A stretch of 64,000 nt of DNA, from positions 7,744,001-7,808,000 of the forward strand of contig CM040090.1 in NCBI GenBank assembly GCA_022496805.1, in the 5' to 3' direction. Under the pieces are notes generated by a model that saw only the letters and a program-made list of their open reading frames with translations, did no database searches and was not told where the DNA came from. A program made the translations under genes and the position numbers. The stretch is from Pohlia nutans (lineage: Eukaryota > Streptophyta > Bryopsida > Bryales > Mniaceae). This document shows positions 24,241 to 37,158 of this stretch, piece by piece (position 1 is the stretch's first letter; each line of letters starts with the position of its first letter).

Positions 24241-24299
24241 TTGCTAATGATACATAGCCCTCCCCTTTATTTTCTATCGTTCGTAAAAAAAAAAAAATG

Positions 24300-25700
<1,401 letters not shown>

Positions 25701-26114
25701 ACATGTACGTTACAAGATTGTACGGTTGAGATTCCTATACTTCATTTACATTTAGACCTATAACACATCAAAAGCAATGATGATTTTAAGCCCAAAAAGT
25801 TGAGAACCTTTAGAGGTTAAAGGTTAAAAGTCAAGACATATTGGAGTTATCCTTAAAGTCCATCAAATTTTGAAGAAGATACCATGAATTTTGCTTTACT
25901 ATACTCTAACTAGTGGGACCCGTGCCGTTGAGCACAATGATGTTAATATAATGGATATAATTAACATTATTCATAAGGTTCTTGATGTAGTTTTGATCAA
26001 AATCGCCTCAATTCAACCACTTGTGAAAGCAAGCTAATTTTTTTATAAATGAGACCATTCAGGGAACTTCTAACTAGAAGATCTTGTAGCTAATTTGTAT
26101 ATCCACATTCTTAA

Positions 26115-26655
26115 CCCCTAAAAGCCCGAGGGGTATTGGACAAAACATAGATGTGTTATAATATGTGCCTTCCATATGTTTGATGAAGGTTGGTTCAATA
26201 AACAAAATGTAGAGTATCATCTTTACAAATTATCTATACGGTCAAACTTCCAAAATAATCTTTAGGTCATTTTTTAATGAATTTAAAAGCATTAACCTTC
26301 GAAAATTTGTATAAATTATAATTTTCAATTTTAGAGTTTTAAATTTAATACGATTGGTTAAAGTTGGGCTATCTATCGTAAACTTCAAAAAAGCAAGAGA
26401 AATGATGGAGGAATCATCATCACTTTCCCCAAATAGCAAATTTTGTAACACTAAGACAATGTTGAGGTGATCTACTTTGAAAAATTCTCCCGGGTGGAGT
26501 TTAACTCGGATTGCCATAATTCAAATTGGGTTGGAAAGTAGACTTGATGTAGTATTTTAAAATATTTTTTATTTTTTCAAAAAATTATTTTTTTGTTCCG
26601 GGCAGCCCATTTTTCCGGGCGGCGACCAGAAAATGGTCGCTCGGGAGCTTAGGGG
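26115..26655. mobile_element. TTAA-flanked MITE, family E (541 bp)
   Basis: TTAA lies at 26111-26114 and 26656-26659. The ends are CCCCTAAAAGCCC and, inverted, CCCCTAAGCTCCC. The right end carries the palindrome GCGACCA-TTTTC-TGGTCGC, with different arm bases from the CGTCCA/TGGACG of other families. No gene. Confidence 0.85.
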
Positions 26656-26659
26656 TTAA

Positions 26660-28059
26660 ACACATTCTTAGACACATCTGTACTTCAAAGTTATTTTTGT
26701 TTGGAAACATGCATTTTCATATCCTTGACCCGTGTTGGCCACCGGCACATGAAATAATTCAAAAAAAGTATCATTGAATTTTTTTTTAAAAATCAATGTT
26801 TGAACAATTGTCTTTTTTCCCAAAATAACAACATTGAGGGGACTATAGAGCGGAAATAATTCAACTTTCCAACCCTCGTTGCTTGGCTCAATTGAAGTTA
26901 AAGAAAATGCTCTGCAATTCCTCCAATCCCCAAACATATGCTTGAGATTTGAAGGTGAACAATAGGAGGGCTGAAGAACGTTATGTGATTATTCATAGCA
27001 TGGCAATTGATTTGATATTGTCCCTAGAACAACATAAATAAATGATAATGTGTTGTTTATGAAATACCGTTAGTACGTAGTACGTTGGCCCATACCAGAT
27101 TTTTGTATGCAGTCAAGAATGCCGGTGAGGTCACCATCACTGTCCAAGGAACTGTCCAAGAAATGAAGTGCAAGGAAATAAGGATAAAATTTAGAATTCA
27201 ACAAGCTTGCTAAAATCTACTCCCTCTAAAACTAATGCTAGATCAATTATGCAGGCCGTGACCAGGTTTATGCCGCCTCCAACACAAGCTCCATGAATGG
27301 CGGAATTTGTTGGTAAGAGGTTGTAGATGACGACCCCATTGACAGAACACGAAAGTCATTGCATTTTAGGAGTAAATCATGATGCCGAAACCTCCTGCTT
27401 GGACATCATGTGAATCAAGTGAAAACATCAAAACATTCACTAAACTGAGCTCGATCTCTGTCGACTGAGCATGATAACATGGAAATTATGCATATACACA
27501 AGCTCCATGGATTCATCATATGCTACACACTGTTGGTTATGATTATCTAAACGATATTACAAATTGACCCTTATAGATGTTACATTAAGCATTGGACATG
27601 AAGCATTGAAGTGAATCGCATGAAAATAATAGAGCTATTTTCTTAACTTAAATTTTTTTGAACTTTGTGTATGAAATCTTACTTCGTATTGATTCATGTT
27701 CAACACTTTGAAATCTTGAAATCAAAGCTGAATTCAAAACGTTTTTGAGTTAAAGGATAACTCTAATACATTACCAAAGTCCACTAAAATAGAGCTCTAT
27801 GTCGAGGATAACATCAGAATGCACAAGTTCTATAACTTAGATTCATAATATCCTACACACAAGAACTGTTGATTATGATCACTCATCTTTCTTTGAATGA
27901 CATTCAACATAATTACTTATACATAAATAAACCTCATACTTGGACATGAGGCATCGAAAACTAATACATTGAAAAATCCATTAAATTGAGCTCTGCGTCT
28001 ACGCATGAAAATTAAGCGATTACAGAAGCTCCATTGTAACCATTACTCATCTTTCTCAT
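26660..28059. other. AT-rich DNA around a relic exon
   Basis: Apart from the enoyl-CoA hydratase-like stretch at 27236-27307 I see no gene. Around 27430-28050 several short words recur ('acacaagctccat', 'ggacat.a.gcat'), suggesting old internal duplication. Confidence 0.4.
27236..27307 (-). pseudogene. Enoyl-CoA hydratase/isomerase exon fragment
   Basis: On the minus strand the frame reads NSAIHGACVGGGINLVTAC then IIDLA. This is the crotonase-family signature (usually AAIHGACIGGGxDLxTACD) that forms the oxyanion-hole and active-site segment; the pattern is closest to dienoyl-CoA isomerase-type members. The aspartate after TAC is replaced. No neighbouring exons are evident, so it is an isolated relic, probably captured or left by decay. 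Confidence 0.55.
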
Positions 28060-28380
28060 TGATTTTCAATGAGATACTTTTGAAATGGTGATTTTTTGAA
28101 AATTTTGTGTTCCTTCAATTTATGAACTCATTTTAGTAAACCCACTTTTGAATTAAAGTCAATGCAATTTTGGCTTGGTCAATTGCTTGACATACTTCCA
28201 CATTTGTAATTAAGAAATAATGTACCCTAGTAACACCAAATCCAACCATTAGATAGGACATCAACTTTATAAAGTATTTTTTAAAAATTCAATTAGTTTC
28301 ATCCATAAAGTAATATGAGTGTAATGTGAGTTGGAATGTGTTTGTCATTTAGAAACTCAACACCAAGACGTTTAGGAGTT
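28060..28380. mobile_element. Truncated family A TTAA MITE
   Basis: It is similar to the inner and right part of 9866-10445 ('gtcaatgcaattttggcttggtc', 'catccaaccattagataggac'-type words) and ends in GACGTTTAGGAG followed by TTAA. The left end is missing. The DNA from 28385 to about 29128 has no gene; its right edge is another element end (GACGTTTAGGGG then TTAA). Confidence 0.65.
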
Positions 28381-29132
28381 AAGGACTTTAAAGAACCAAG
28401 TTAAAAAATTACAAGTGAGATTTTGAGAAAAATAAATGGAGAAGAAGTTTTAATGAAGTACAGAGGGTTCTTACAACCTTGACTTCATGGCAGCTTCTCT
28501 CTAAACAATCAAATTTGTTCAAGTTTCACCATAATTATTCAAGTCGGTGAAAGTATACACCATTTCATGGCATGAGATAAAATGTATCAATCTATCACTT
28601 TCTCCTTATGTGTTGCACGCAAACCTATAAAAGGCCTGTATCCATTCCAAATACTAGAAAAACACACAGTATTTCCTCGGGGAGATCACACCCCCTTACA
28701 TTTAATAACCACGTGCGATCAAAATTTGCTACCCTATATTATATGCCTTAGATAATTTTAATAATTATGATATTTTTTCTACATTTAAATAATCATTGAT
28801 AATATCTAATGTATATTTTTTTGAATTTTTTTGTCATTTTCATTTTTTGTAGTAATGTTTTTAGTTCGATTCTGCGTCGATCTAGTTAAAAACGGTATGT
28901 TTTATGAAAAAAACAAATCATCAAATTTGATTACCATTTTTTACTATGAAATAGATAGTGATTTTATCTACTCATGAAAAAAAATTGATAAAATTTTGAT
29001 TCATTTTGGTGGTCCTTTATGTAAAAAGTAGATTTTGTTTTATCGCACGTGGTGTTCAACTTGACAATGGAATGCACTCCCCGAGAGTATTTCTACTGGC
29101 TGCAAAGGCACTTTTGGACGTTTAGGGGTTAA

Positions 29133-30341
29133 CCTCTAAACATCCTCACCCCTCTTCAAATTCAACAGTTTTGCGAAGATGATTACAAGTAACATATTGA
29201 CAATTTGTACATGAAATTTGTTGTGATTGGTTGAAATGAAATATTCTAAGTGTAGTGATTTTTGGAGATTTTTTGGTTGCTTAATTTTATGAGTTGACTT
29301 TTTAACCCTTTAGTGCTCATGTAACCGCTAAGTGGTCTCTAGATCACCAAAAAATGAAATGCTATAAAATCTGTGAACCATCTCAATCCAGTGTTTGATG
29401 TTCACATGTGTAACTTTTGATTTGGAGTTGATGCTAAGAGAAAATTTAGAATCTAACTTTCTTAGATATCCAAATACCTATGTACGAAACACCAAACTAC
29501 TACAATTACTTCAAAATACAGCAAATACTTACAAATACATCATATGTACTATGTTGTATTTCTAGTGATTGGAAATTTGTTATCTCAATTTATTTTTTGG
29601 GATTGTGTTCTTTGGTTCATGTTTCAATAGTGTATGTATTTCGATCTTGATCAATGTACCAACTCCTTTTTTATCTTAGCGTATAAATTATTGTCCTAAA
29701 CCGTATATGGATAAGTCACTCTCACTTATAGAATTCACAATAATTATGTTTGAGTCCGTTCTTGACATGAAAGATTGCAATAAAGAGGTGTTGGCACAAG
29801 TCATTGCTAACATCTTCACTTTCATTTTAGAAAATTCAACCCAAATTCTATTTAACCTTGAAATCACACACCCCCCAAAATCTCATTTCTAAGTATACAT
29901 TATACGGTCCAAAGACATACTATAATCTTCCAATTTAACAGTCCGATCTTACGAAGATTTAACCGACACTTATTTCATTAAACTACGCTTCCATTTATAA
30001 GGTTGAATACTTGTAATAGTATCTCTAATTTCAACAAAGAAAGTTTAAAAAAAATATCTTCCAAAAACTGTGGTTTCTCCAGAACCACCATGGGCACTAA
30101 AGGGTTTAGAGCACTTTGACATTGAAATCTTTGAAATTTTGAATGAATCACTACAATATAATATGAGACATAAAAAACTCACAAATCATCCCCTTTCTAA
30201 TCAAAGCACACATGCATGAAGCTAAATTCCTATAAAACATATAGTAAAAAACCTTCAATGCAAAAAGTCAATGACGAAAGAGAAAACTGTGTTTTGATTC
30301 TGTACATCGTCCACTTTTTTGAATGTTTGGACGTTTAGGGG
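29133..30341. mobile_element. TTAA MITE, family D, split by a nested element
   Basis: The flanking TTAA are at 29129-29132 (shared with the end of the preceding element) and 30342-30345. The ends are CCTCTAAACATCC and, inverted, CCCCTAAACGTCC with the partner arm GTGGACG further in. The interior matches 4181-4755 up to 'gagttgactttt', is interrupted at 29306-30104, and resumes with 'agcac'. Confidence 0.8.
29306..30104. mobile_element. TTAA-type element nested in a family D MITE (799 bp)
   Basis: The ends CCCTTTAGTGCTCATG and CATGGGCACTAAAGGG form a 16 bp inverted repeat. The flanks are TTAA (29302-29305) and TTTA (30105-30108, one base changed). The right end, inverted, has the inner palindrome GTGGTT-CTGGAGA-AACCAC. 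It holds an open frame of 61 codons (29707-29892) that I regard as chance. Confidence 0.85.
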
Positions 30342-30810
30342 TTAAAGCTAGACTACCATGTACTGGTAGCGATATGGGTGGTTCATTAGACCTCATTTTT
30401 TGTTCAAGGGGTCACCTCTTGTGTAATTTGATAAATACACATGTGTGCAAAGGGTATTAAAACGAAGACTATCAGATAATTGGAATATTCGAGGTATGTT
30501 ATGGAATATTCTAAATATATTTCAATTGTATTATCAAATTATTTCTTACTTGGAATTAAAGCATCTTACATTACAAATTTAAAACTTTATTATTAAGTAG
30601 ACTATTCGATGAATAAGATGTTCCCTATATTTGAACTCACAAAGTTTTCCAATTTTTTGACAACGACCCCAAGATTTCTTGTCTTCTAGCGACTTTCACC
30701 CACCCAATCTTCATATGGAAGCCTGCCCCAAGAGGAAACCATGTTCAAAGTTCAAACCCTTAGAACATCTCCACCCATGCTCGCTAAAGGTGACTCGCTC
30801 ACTACTAGGA

Positions 30811-31060
30811 GAGCATACAAAATATGACTATGGCCATATGACTAGATATGACTATCGGGAGGATATGACTCAAAATAAACTACTTTGGTGACTAGAACAG
30901 TCCATAGTCATCACATGACTATGATTCTAGTCATATTTACATGGGACCTCAATGGGAACGTAGTTGGGGAACGTATTCTTCCGTGGGCAACCATATGACT
31001 TTTTGCATGGGCAGCGATGTGACTAGATTTAGTAGTTATATGACTACAGTTTTGGGCAGC
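30811..31060. repeat. Left subterminal GACTA/TAGTC repeats
   Basis: Many copies of (A)TGACTA and its complement occur, several as palindromes such as CATGACTATGATTCTAGTCA. In En/Spm elements such subterminal motifs are bound by the tnpA protein. The DNA from 31080 to 31830 has no gene; the overlapping open frames at 31181-31471 are AT-rich chance frames. Confidence 0.85.
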
Positions 31061-31832
31061 CATTTGTAAATGGGTTTTTGAGTGTGGCCTTCATGGTTTT
31101 AATTCAAATTTATATCCTTTGTTTAATGATCTATATATTATTTCTATTTTACTTTCCTTCCTTTTGATTAGGGTTTTCTTTTGAATTTCTTTTGTTCCTT
31201 CGAGGTTTTAACATTTTATACATTGTATTATTTAACTTTTTATTCAAAAACAATTTGGCATTATTTGCTTTTGTTTTTCATATTTTTTCGTTCCATACTT
31301 TTTTTCGAAGTCATACATATTTATATCACTTTTGCAATTCATCTATCATGGATATTTATTCCAGATACCCTTCTTACTGTCTACAGTCTTATGAGTTCTC
31401 TTTGCACCTTGTTCAAATTCTTGTCATTTATCGATTTTGCATTGATGTATTGTTTTTCTCTTTTTGACTAGGATAGTTTTATTCTGACTACAGCGCTTCT
31501 TCCCCTCACGTATTCTTTCCACATTTGTTTACTCTACCTCTCCCTCTTTTTTATCAGCTTTTTCTTTCAATTTGTGCCCGTTTCATGTCCATGCTGACTT
31601 TTTTCTCAATCATCGGTTTAGTGTTGCTTTGGTATTCATCGTGAATTATAATTTGAGGTAGTGCCTTGGAAAGTGCACTCTACATTATGTTTGAGAATCA
31701 CGTGCCTTCATGACCCCTTCTAAAACCCCATTGCACATGAGAGGTTCTATGTCTAAATACCTTTATATACAGATGTATTTTGTTCTAAATATATGTTTAG
31801 TGTAAGTATACGTGAATATTTTTAGTTCTTAA

Positions 31833-32313
31833 CAGAGAAAATGTTGTCAACAGAGAAAATGAAGTTTATCAAGTCTAGTTTGCACTCCACTTTTCAAATC
31901 TTAAAAATTTCATATATACTATAAATTATCTCTTTTGCAAGCTCTGTAATTCAAGCTCCGAATACACTACATGGGATGATTACTTTTCGAATTTCAAAAT
32001 TTAACTAGTTTTTTTTTAATGGAAAACATATCAATGATATCATGTGATTCTCCATTGTGATTTGCATCTCATCCAAAAATTAATCAATTTTTTCAAGTCT
32101 TTTTGTAATTAAAATGAATTTGTGAAGCATTTGACTTAACAATTTGTAAAAAAATCATGTTAAATCAAAAAAACCTGAAAATTTCAGGACTTTTAGGAAA
32201 CACTTAATTTCATGCATGAAATATTATAAAATATACTTTGATTATTCTTCAAGGCTTAATTCTATATATTTCTGTAGTTTGACTTTTCCAGAAAGGACTG
32301 GTACGTTTAAGGG
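31833..32313. mobile_element. Truncated TTAA MITE, family B, inside the CACTA element
   Basis: The right end reads GTACGTTTAAGGG then TTAA (32314-32317), with the palindrome CCAG-AAAGGA-CTGG nearby. The body matches 14359-14920 in inverse orientation. The left terminus is lost at about 31833. It lies within the CACTA borders, so it arrived after that element formed or was carried along. Confidence 0.8.
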
Positions 32314-32561
32314 TTAATGTGTTTATTGTTTGTGTACGTTATACGGCTATGTAACTCAAATTAATACCCCTTTTGTGCACTCACGTATACTTGTACATTT
32401 TCAGTACAGTGCACCCCACGAGGGTAGTGCGCATGCATGTTCTAGCGTCCATCAGTGAAGTTGAAGATATTTACATGGCAGATCGCTTTGTATACCATGG
32501 CAATGTAGAGTTTGCAATGTGGAATTGGCCATTTGCTACAGTTAAAAAAATACTCTTACGC

Positions 32562-32992
32562 ATGTTTTCTAACTGTAGGCATCTTGCTAGGAAGTTGGTG
32601 GGCTTATCATGAATTAGGGTGGGGGGGGGTTGATGGTTTTGGAATCCTGTAGAAAATGCTTCTTTTATGCCTTGGCTATTAGCTACAGCTTGTATTCATT
32701 CAGTAATTTTACCTAAATTGAATTATTAGACTTTGTTTCTTAATATGGTCACTTCTCTATGTCGTGTTTTAGGAACTTTTTTCGTACGTTCTAGATTGCT
32801 AACTTCTGTTTATAGTTTTGCTACAGATTCTACACGAGGAATCTTTTTATGGTTTTTTTCCTCTTAATTACTAGCATATCTTTGATGTTTTTTTTTTCAA
32901 ATGAAGCAGCTTACAAGTACTAGGCTAGTTGGTGCATTATCTGATTTACCATCGAGTCAAAGCCTGAAGGCCCCAAAACCCTGTAGACGGTA
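32562..32992 (+). pseudogene. ccmFN: Mitochondrial ccmF (N-type) 3' fragment
   Basis: Across small frameshifts the plus strand reads [20 protein letters not shown], then [54 protein letters not shown], then FFQMKQ and a tail ending in a TAA at 32990-32992. The [11 protein letters not shown] and [10 protein letters not shown] motifs are hallmarks of CcmF, the haem-lyase subunit of cytochrome c maturation, which is mitochondrion-encoded in most land plants. Lesions: a run of ten G with frameshift near 32625, a Trp-to-stop TAG after LPKLNY, and a one-base shift near 32868. The similarity ends at the gene's own stop codon. An open exon-like stretch just upstream (about 32400-32560) is not recognised. 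Confidence 0.8.
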
Positions 32993-33142
32993 AACACGAG
33001 CGAATGACTCATATTAGTCGTGCATGTAGAATCACTGACTAAGTATAGTCATCAAGATTACCGATACCACAACTACTACATATTATGGTTCGTACTTGGT
33101 TTGCTAATACAATGGGCTATGCCATGCATTTGGCCTCATTTC

Positions 33143-33985
33143 CTACTCTGATGGCAAATCATGTCCCACCTCTAGATCCTCCTCTGCAGCGACCAAAGTT
33201 TGGTTTACATCTTCTGTGGTTAGTCTCCTACAGCTTCTCAAATCAGGAGTGTCTAGTTCCCTTTCCACCGTAGTGTATTCAGGCCGTAGGCCTACATGCT
33301 CCTCATCTCTACCTAACTGCACACTCTGCAGATCATCTCTTCCGCCATCACTTGACTCGACTCTTGTGCCACGCGGCTGTCGTCGTAACACAATCTTCCA
33401 TCCACTGCTCTCCTCGTCGTCTACATAAAAAACTTGTTGTACGTGAAGAGGGAATGCAAAGGAGTCTGCTGAATATGGAATCAATCGATCAAATCTGAAC
33501 AACGTGAACCCATATTCGTCACATTTCATTGTAGCGCGAGCTCCCCTCTTGTTTGCTTGGGCCCATGTGCAATACAACACCACCACTTCAAATTTGCCGT
33601 AGTCTACGCTGATAATTTCGTCCACCCACCCCACATACTCCAGATTTGCTGTCCTCATGTTCCTGTCACTAGAGCTAGCGCGACACGATTGCAGAAACGT
33701 AGCCGCTACTCCACTATCGCATGTCAACATATCTACTTCTGCAGAGCGTACTCATATATGATTGCCGTATGCATACATCGCCTTGTATCCCTTCGCTTCT
33801 CGTCTAGGAGGCAGTAACAGTGCGAGTATATCCCCAGAGACATCAATGCCCATTGCAACGTCTTCAGATGCAGCAGTTTTGAACCACGTATTGAAGGATT
33901 CATGTCGTATATCCATGGGATAATCTGGAAGTTTTCTCCTGCTTCGTTTTCGGAATTCTTTTCTGGCCTCTTCTCGTCGACTCAT
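33143..33985 (-). pseudogene. CACTA transposase 3' exon with DUF4216
   Basis: The minus-strand frame starts with MSRREEARKEFRKRSRRK and continues through FNTWFKTAA, GDILALLLPP, then LEYVGWVDEIISVDYGKFEV, VLYCTWA, DEYGFTLFRFDRL, VQQVFYVDDEE, the DUF4216 pattern that follows DUF4218 in plant CACTA transposases. An in-frame TGA at 33749-33751 interrupts it. The acidic C-terminus ends at 33143. It is separated from the DUF4218 exon by an intron (about 33986-34242) whose exact borders I cannot fix. Confidence 0.85.
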
Positions 33986-34242
33986 TTCACTCGCGTACCG
34001 CCTGCAATATACACATTACCTCCAGTCCGTCATTGTTCCTAAATTTATGACTAAAACCTCCTCATGTGCACAGAATTTAGTCAGTGCTTCCAGAATGGTG
34101 ACTACACGTAGTCGTTTTTTCCACTGTTCTGACTGTCCCGTCTGTCTCGTGCTAATAGCTACTCTTTTAATCTAAAATGATGACCAGACGTCGTGCTTTG
34201 GTTATTTTATATAGCTATGTGGAAATCATATTGCATAGAAGC

Positions 34243-35141
34243 TTACTCTCTGTAATCTTGAAGGATTTCAGCGTTGTTAATCACGAACTCATGAATCCAC
34301 TGTTGCAGTTCCGGCGACAATATGCGTCGTCTCCCCTTCCCTTGCAACACTTCGTCATTCATACTGGGCTCCTCTTTGTCGTCCCAAACACGGCGTGCTG
34401 TCATAGTACAATTTTGCATGTACTCAGTGCAAAATCCAATCGCCTCCTCCATGATGTACCCTCTTGCCATCGACCCCTCCGGTTGTGCTCGTTGTCGTAC
34501 GTAGCCCTTCAACGTTTTCAGATACCGTTCCACTGGGTACATCCAGCGTGTGTGGACCGGACCACAAATGGCTAACTGTTGCACTAAGTGGATCGGAAGA
34601 TGTGACATGACATCAAAAAATGACGGTGAGAATACCTTCTCCATCATACACATAGTTACTGCTGTTTCTTCCATCAAGTCTTGCATTGTTGATGGATCCA
34701 CAGACTTCGCACATAAACGCTGGAACACTCTGCTAATCCGGATTATTGTTGCCCGAACATCCTTCGGTAGAAATGTTCATACACATAAAGGAAGAATCTG
34801 CTGCATCATTATGTGGTAGTCGTGTGACTTAAGCCCACGAAGGCCCCGTCAACGGTTATCCTCTTGGACAACTGCCCCACGTAATTGCTGGGAGTCTTTA
34901 GGTTCCGGATGGTTTTGATGAATTTTGCCTTCTCCACCTTTGACAGCACATAAGGAGCACCCGGTAGTGCGATGGTATCATTTCCAACATGTTTTGGGTG
35001 GAGTTCGGGACGTATGTTCGCCTCTTCCAAGTCTTGTCGCACTTTTAGAGTATCTTTCAATCCCCATATTGTCTTCATGATGTTTTCGCACAGGTTTTTT
35101 TCGCAATGCATTGGATCCAGCACATGGCGGATCATGAGACA
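34243..35141 (-). pseudogene. CACTA transposase middle exon: end of TNP2 and DUF4218
   Basis: The exon opens after the acceptor tggtag with CLMIRHVLDPMHCEKNLCEN, the segment that directly follows ELPYW in TNP2 transposases. After GAFVGL a frameshift near 34833 moves the frame to KSHDYHIMMQQILPLCV, and a TGA at 34777-34779 follows where the family has Arg. The frame then continues TFLPKDVRATIIRISRVFQR into DUF4218: SFFDVMSHLPIHLVQQLA, GPVHTRWMYPVERYLKTLK, RAQPEGSMARGYIMEEAI. DUF4218 is a constant part of these transposases. Confidence 0.88.
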
Positions 35142-35354
35142 CTACCAGTGGTGCACATCCCATGTTAGAACATACTTATAAATGCGCTCACTACAGCATA
35201 CAAAATGTAGTCGTACATTCGGTTTTCATGACTAGAACTAGTCATATTCTCTTTATTCTCAAACTTATTGATCATACATGTTACTCAGTAGGCACACAAT
35301 ACAACAACATGGTAAACAAGAGTGAGAAGGGGTCAGTTGAAATGGTAGACTAAC

Positions 35355-36791
35355 CTGCCAATACGGAAGACTGTACAGGGTTGACAACCTCTTCACTCCA
35401 GTTTGGTGCACTGGATCATTCTCCCCCCCTGGTCTGTTCTCATTAGAGGTATTTAGCCATTTTTTCCTCGCTTTAGCATGCCGCACGATATCTCGACCAG
35501 TTAGAGAGCAAGGAGGTGCTCTAATTTCCTCCGTGCCATCAAATGCTCTTCGGAGTTGTCGATACCGGTGATTCCTTCGTAGGTATCTCCGATGTCCCAA
35601 ATATACGTTTTTACCCAGTGCGGCTGATCGACGAGTAGTAACATTAGGGCCACATTCAACACATCCTCTATAACCCTTTGTCACTTGCCCAGAAACAAGA
35701 CCATACGCTGGATAATCGTGGATGCACCACATCAATATTGCTTTGAGTACAAAATTTTGGTTTTCACTGTCATCGGAGACATCAACGGCATCGACTCCGT
35801 GCCAGAGTTGCTGCAACTCTTCAATAAGTGGGGCCAAGTACACATCTATATTTTCCGATGTGACGCTTTCTTTTCCTGGGATGAGGAGAACCAACATTAG
35901 AAAGAAACGTTTCGTGATTAGCCAGGGAGGAAGGTTGTAGTTCAACAATATTACTGGCCATGTTGAGTGGCTTAATGATTGGTTTGAGTAAGGGTTCACA
36001 CCGTCCAGAGCCATCCCCAATCGTATGTTCCTCTCCTCAGACGCAAATTCCGGATAGAGCTCATTGATGTGTTTCCAAGCTTTTGAGTCTGGAACACTCT
36101 CCATTTTACCGCTGATGTCTTTTCTCGATGTGTGCCACTTGTTTAACTCTGCAATCCTCGTACATCGATACATTCGCAATAGTCGGGGGATAAGTGGAAA
36201 ATGCCTTAGTATCTTCACTGCACTTGTACTACTGTTCAAAGTGTATCGCAGCTCTCCACATTTTGGGCAGGTCAATGCATCTGCTAACTCTCCTCGGAAC
36301 AAACAGCACCCGTTTCTGCAAGCGTGGATTGAGTTGTAATTCAGCCCCAAGTGGCGTAGGAATTTCTTCCCAGCCGAGTGAGATTTGGGCAGTTTATTAC
36401 CCTCGGGAAGAAGTTCGCTGATCACATTCAAGATTTCATCTGCGGCTGAGTTTGTGACTCCAAATACCGTGAAACAATTGAACAGGAGGAGCACTGCAAC
36501 TAAAAGCTTTGTCTGACAACCTTCGTAGAGTGGGATATTTGATTCTTCAAAGAATTTCGCACGGCCTACATCATGGAAGTCGTCGTCGTTGAAACCAATG
36601 TCATCTTCATCCTCATCGGAGACGTCATCAGTAGCGGGAGGGATATTGTCGTATCTGCCAAGGCAGTCTATGATCATTCAGGCAACATCAAATTCTTCTG
36701 ATCCGGTTCGCATTGTCGGGTTTTCCTCGTGCGCTTCGTTGGATTCAGGAAGGATTGGACAATCTTGCTCAGTTTCGTACACAAAACCAGA
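35355..36791 (-). pseudogene. CACTA TNP2 transposase core exon
   Basis: The exon runs from acceptor tgtgtag/TCT (SGFVYETEQDCPILPE) to donor TGGCAG/gttagt. Motifs in order: FFEESNIPLYEGC, GNKLPKSHSAGKKFLRHLGL, YNSIHACRNGCCLFRGE, CPKCGELRY, ILRHFPLIPRLLRMY, IRLGMALDGVNPYSNQ, YNLPPWL, LLIPGKESV, IDVYLAPLIEELQQLW, IHDYPAYGLVSGQVTKGYRG, CVECGP, YLGHRRYL. This is an unmistakable TNP2-type DDE transposase. A TGA at 36678-36680 splits the exon; an ATG follows at once (36675-36677), so a shortened product could restart there. The next exon joins in phase 0. Confidence 0.93.
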
Positions 36792-37158
36792 CTACACAGA
36801 TGATATTCACAACCCCCCCAATTATATGTTAGTATGTCACGTTTCTTGCATAGCTTACAAGTATGTAAACAAACTTTCATAATTGTAGCTCATCCATATG
36901 TACAGTAGTCATGTATCTGATAACTATGACTACAAATAGTCATCTCAAGACAAATAGTGAGTACGATGTAGTCATCTCTGCACGCACAGTGACTAGGTTT
37001 AGTCATATCTGCAAAATTTGTCACTACAGCTAGTCCTCTCTACAAAAACAATGACTACATTTAGTCGTGGTTCTTTCTTGACAGACAATCAATCAGTAAA
37101 GTATTACAGCGGTTTCTTGTATTGTTACCCATTTCCTAGATGCAATCTAAGCGACCTG

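Noticed and set aside
31181..31471. Two overlapping Phe/Leu-rich frames that could be a membrane protein
   Set aside because: The sequence is T-rich low-complexity DNA inside the CACTA element and two frames are open at once.
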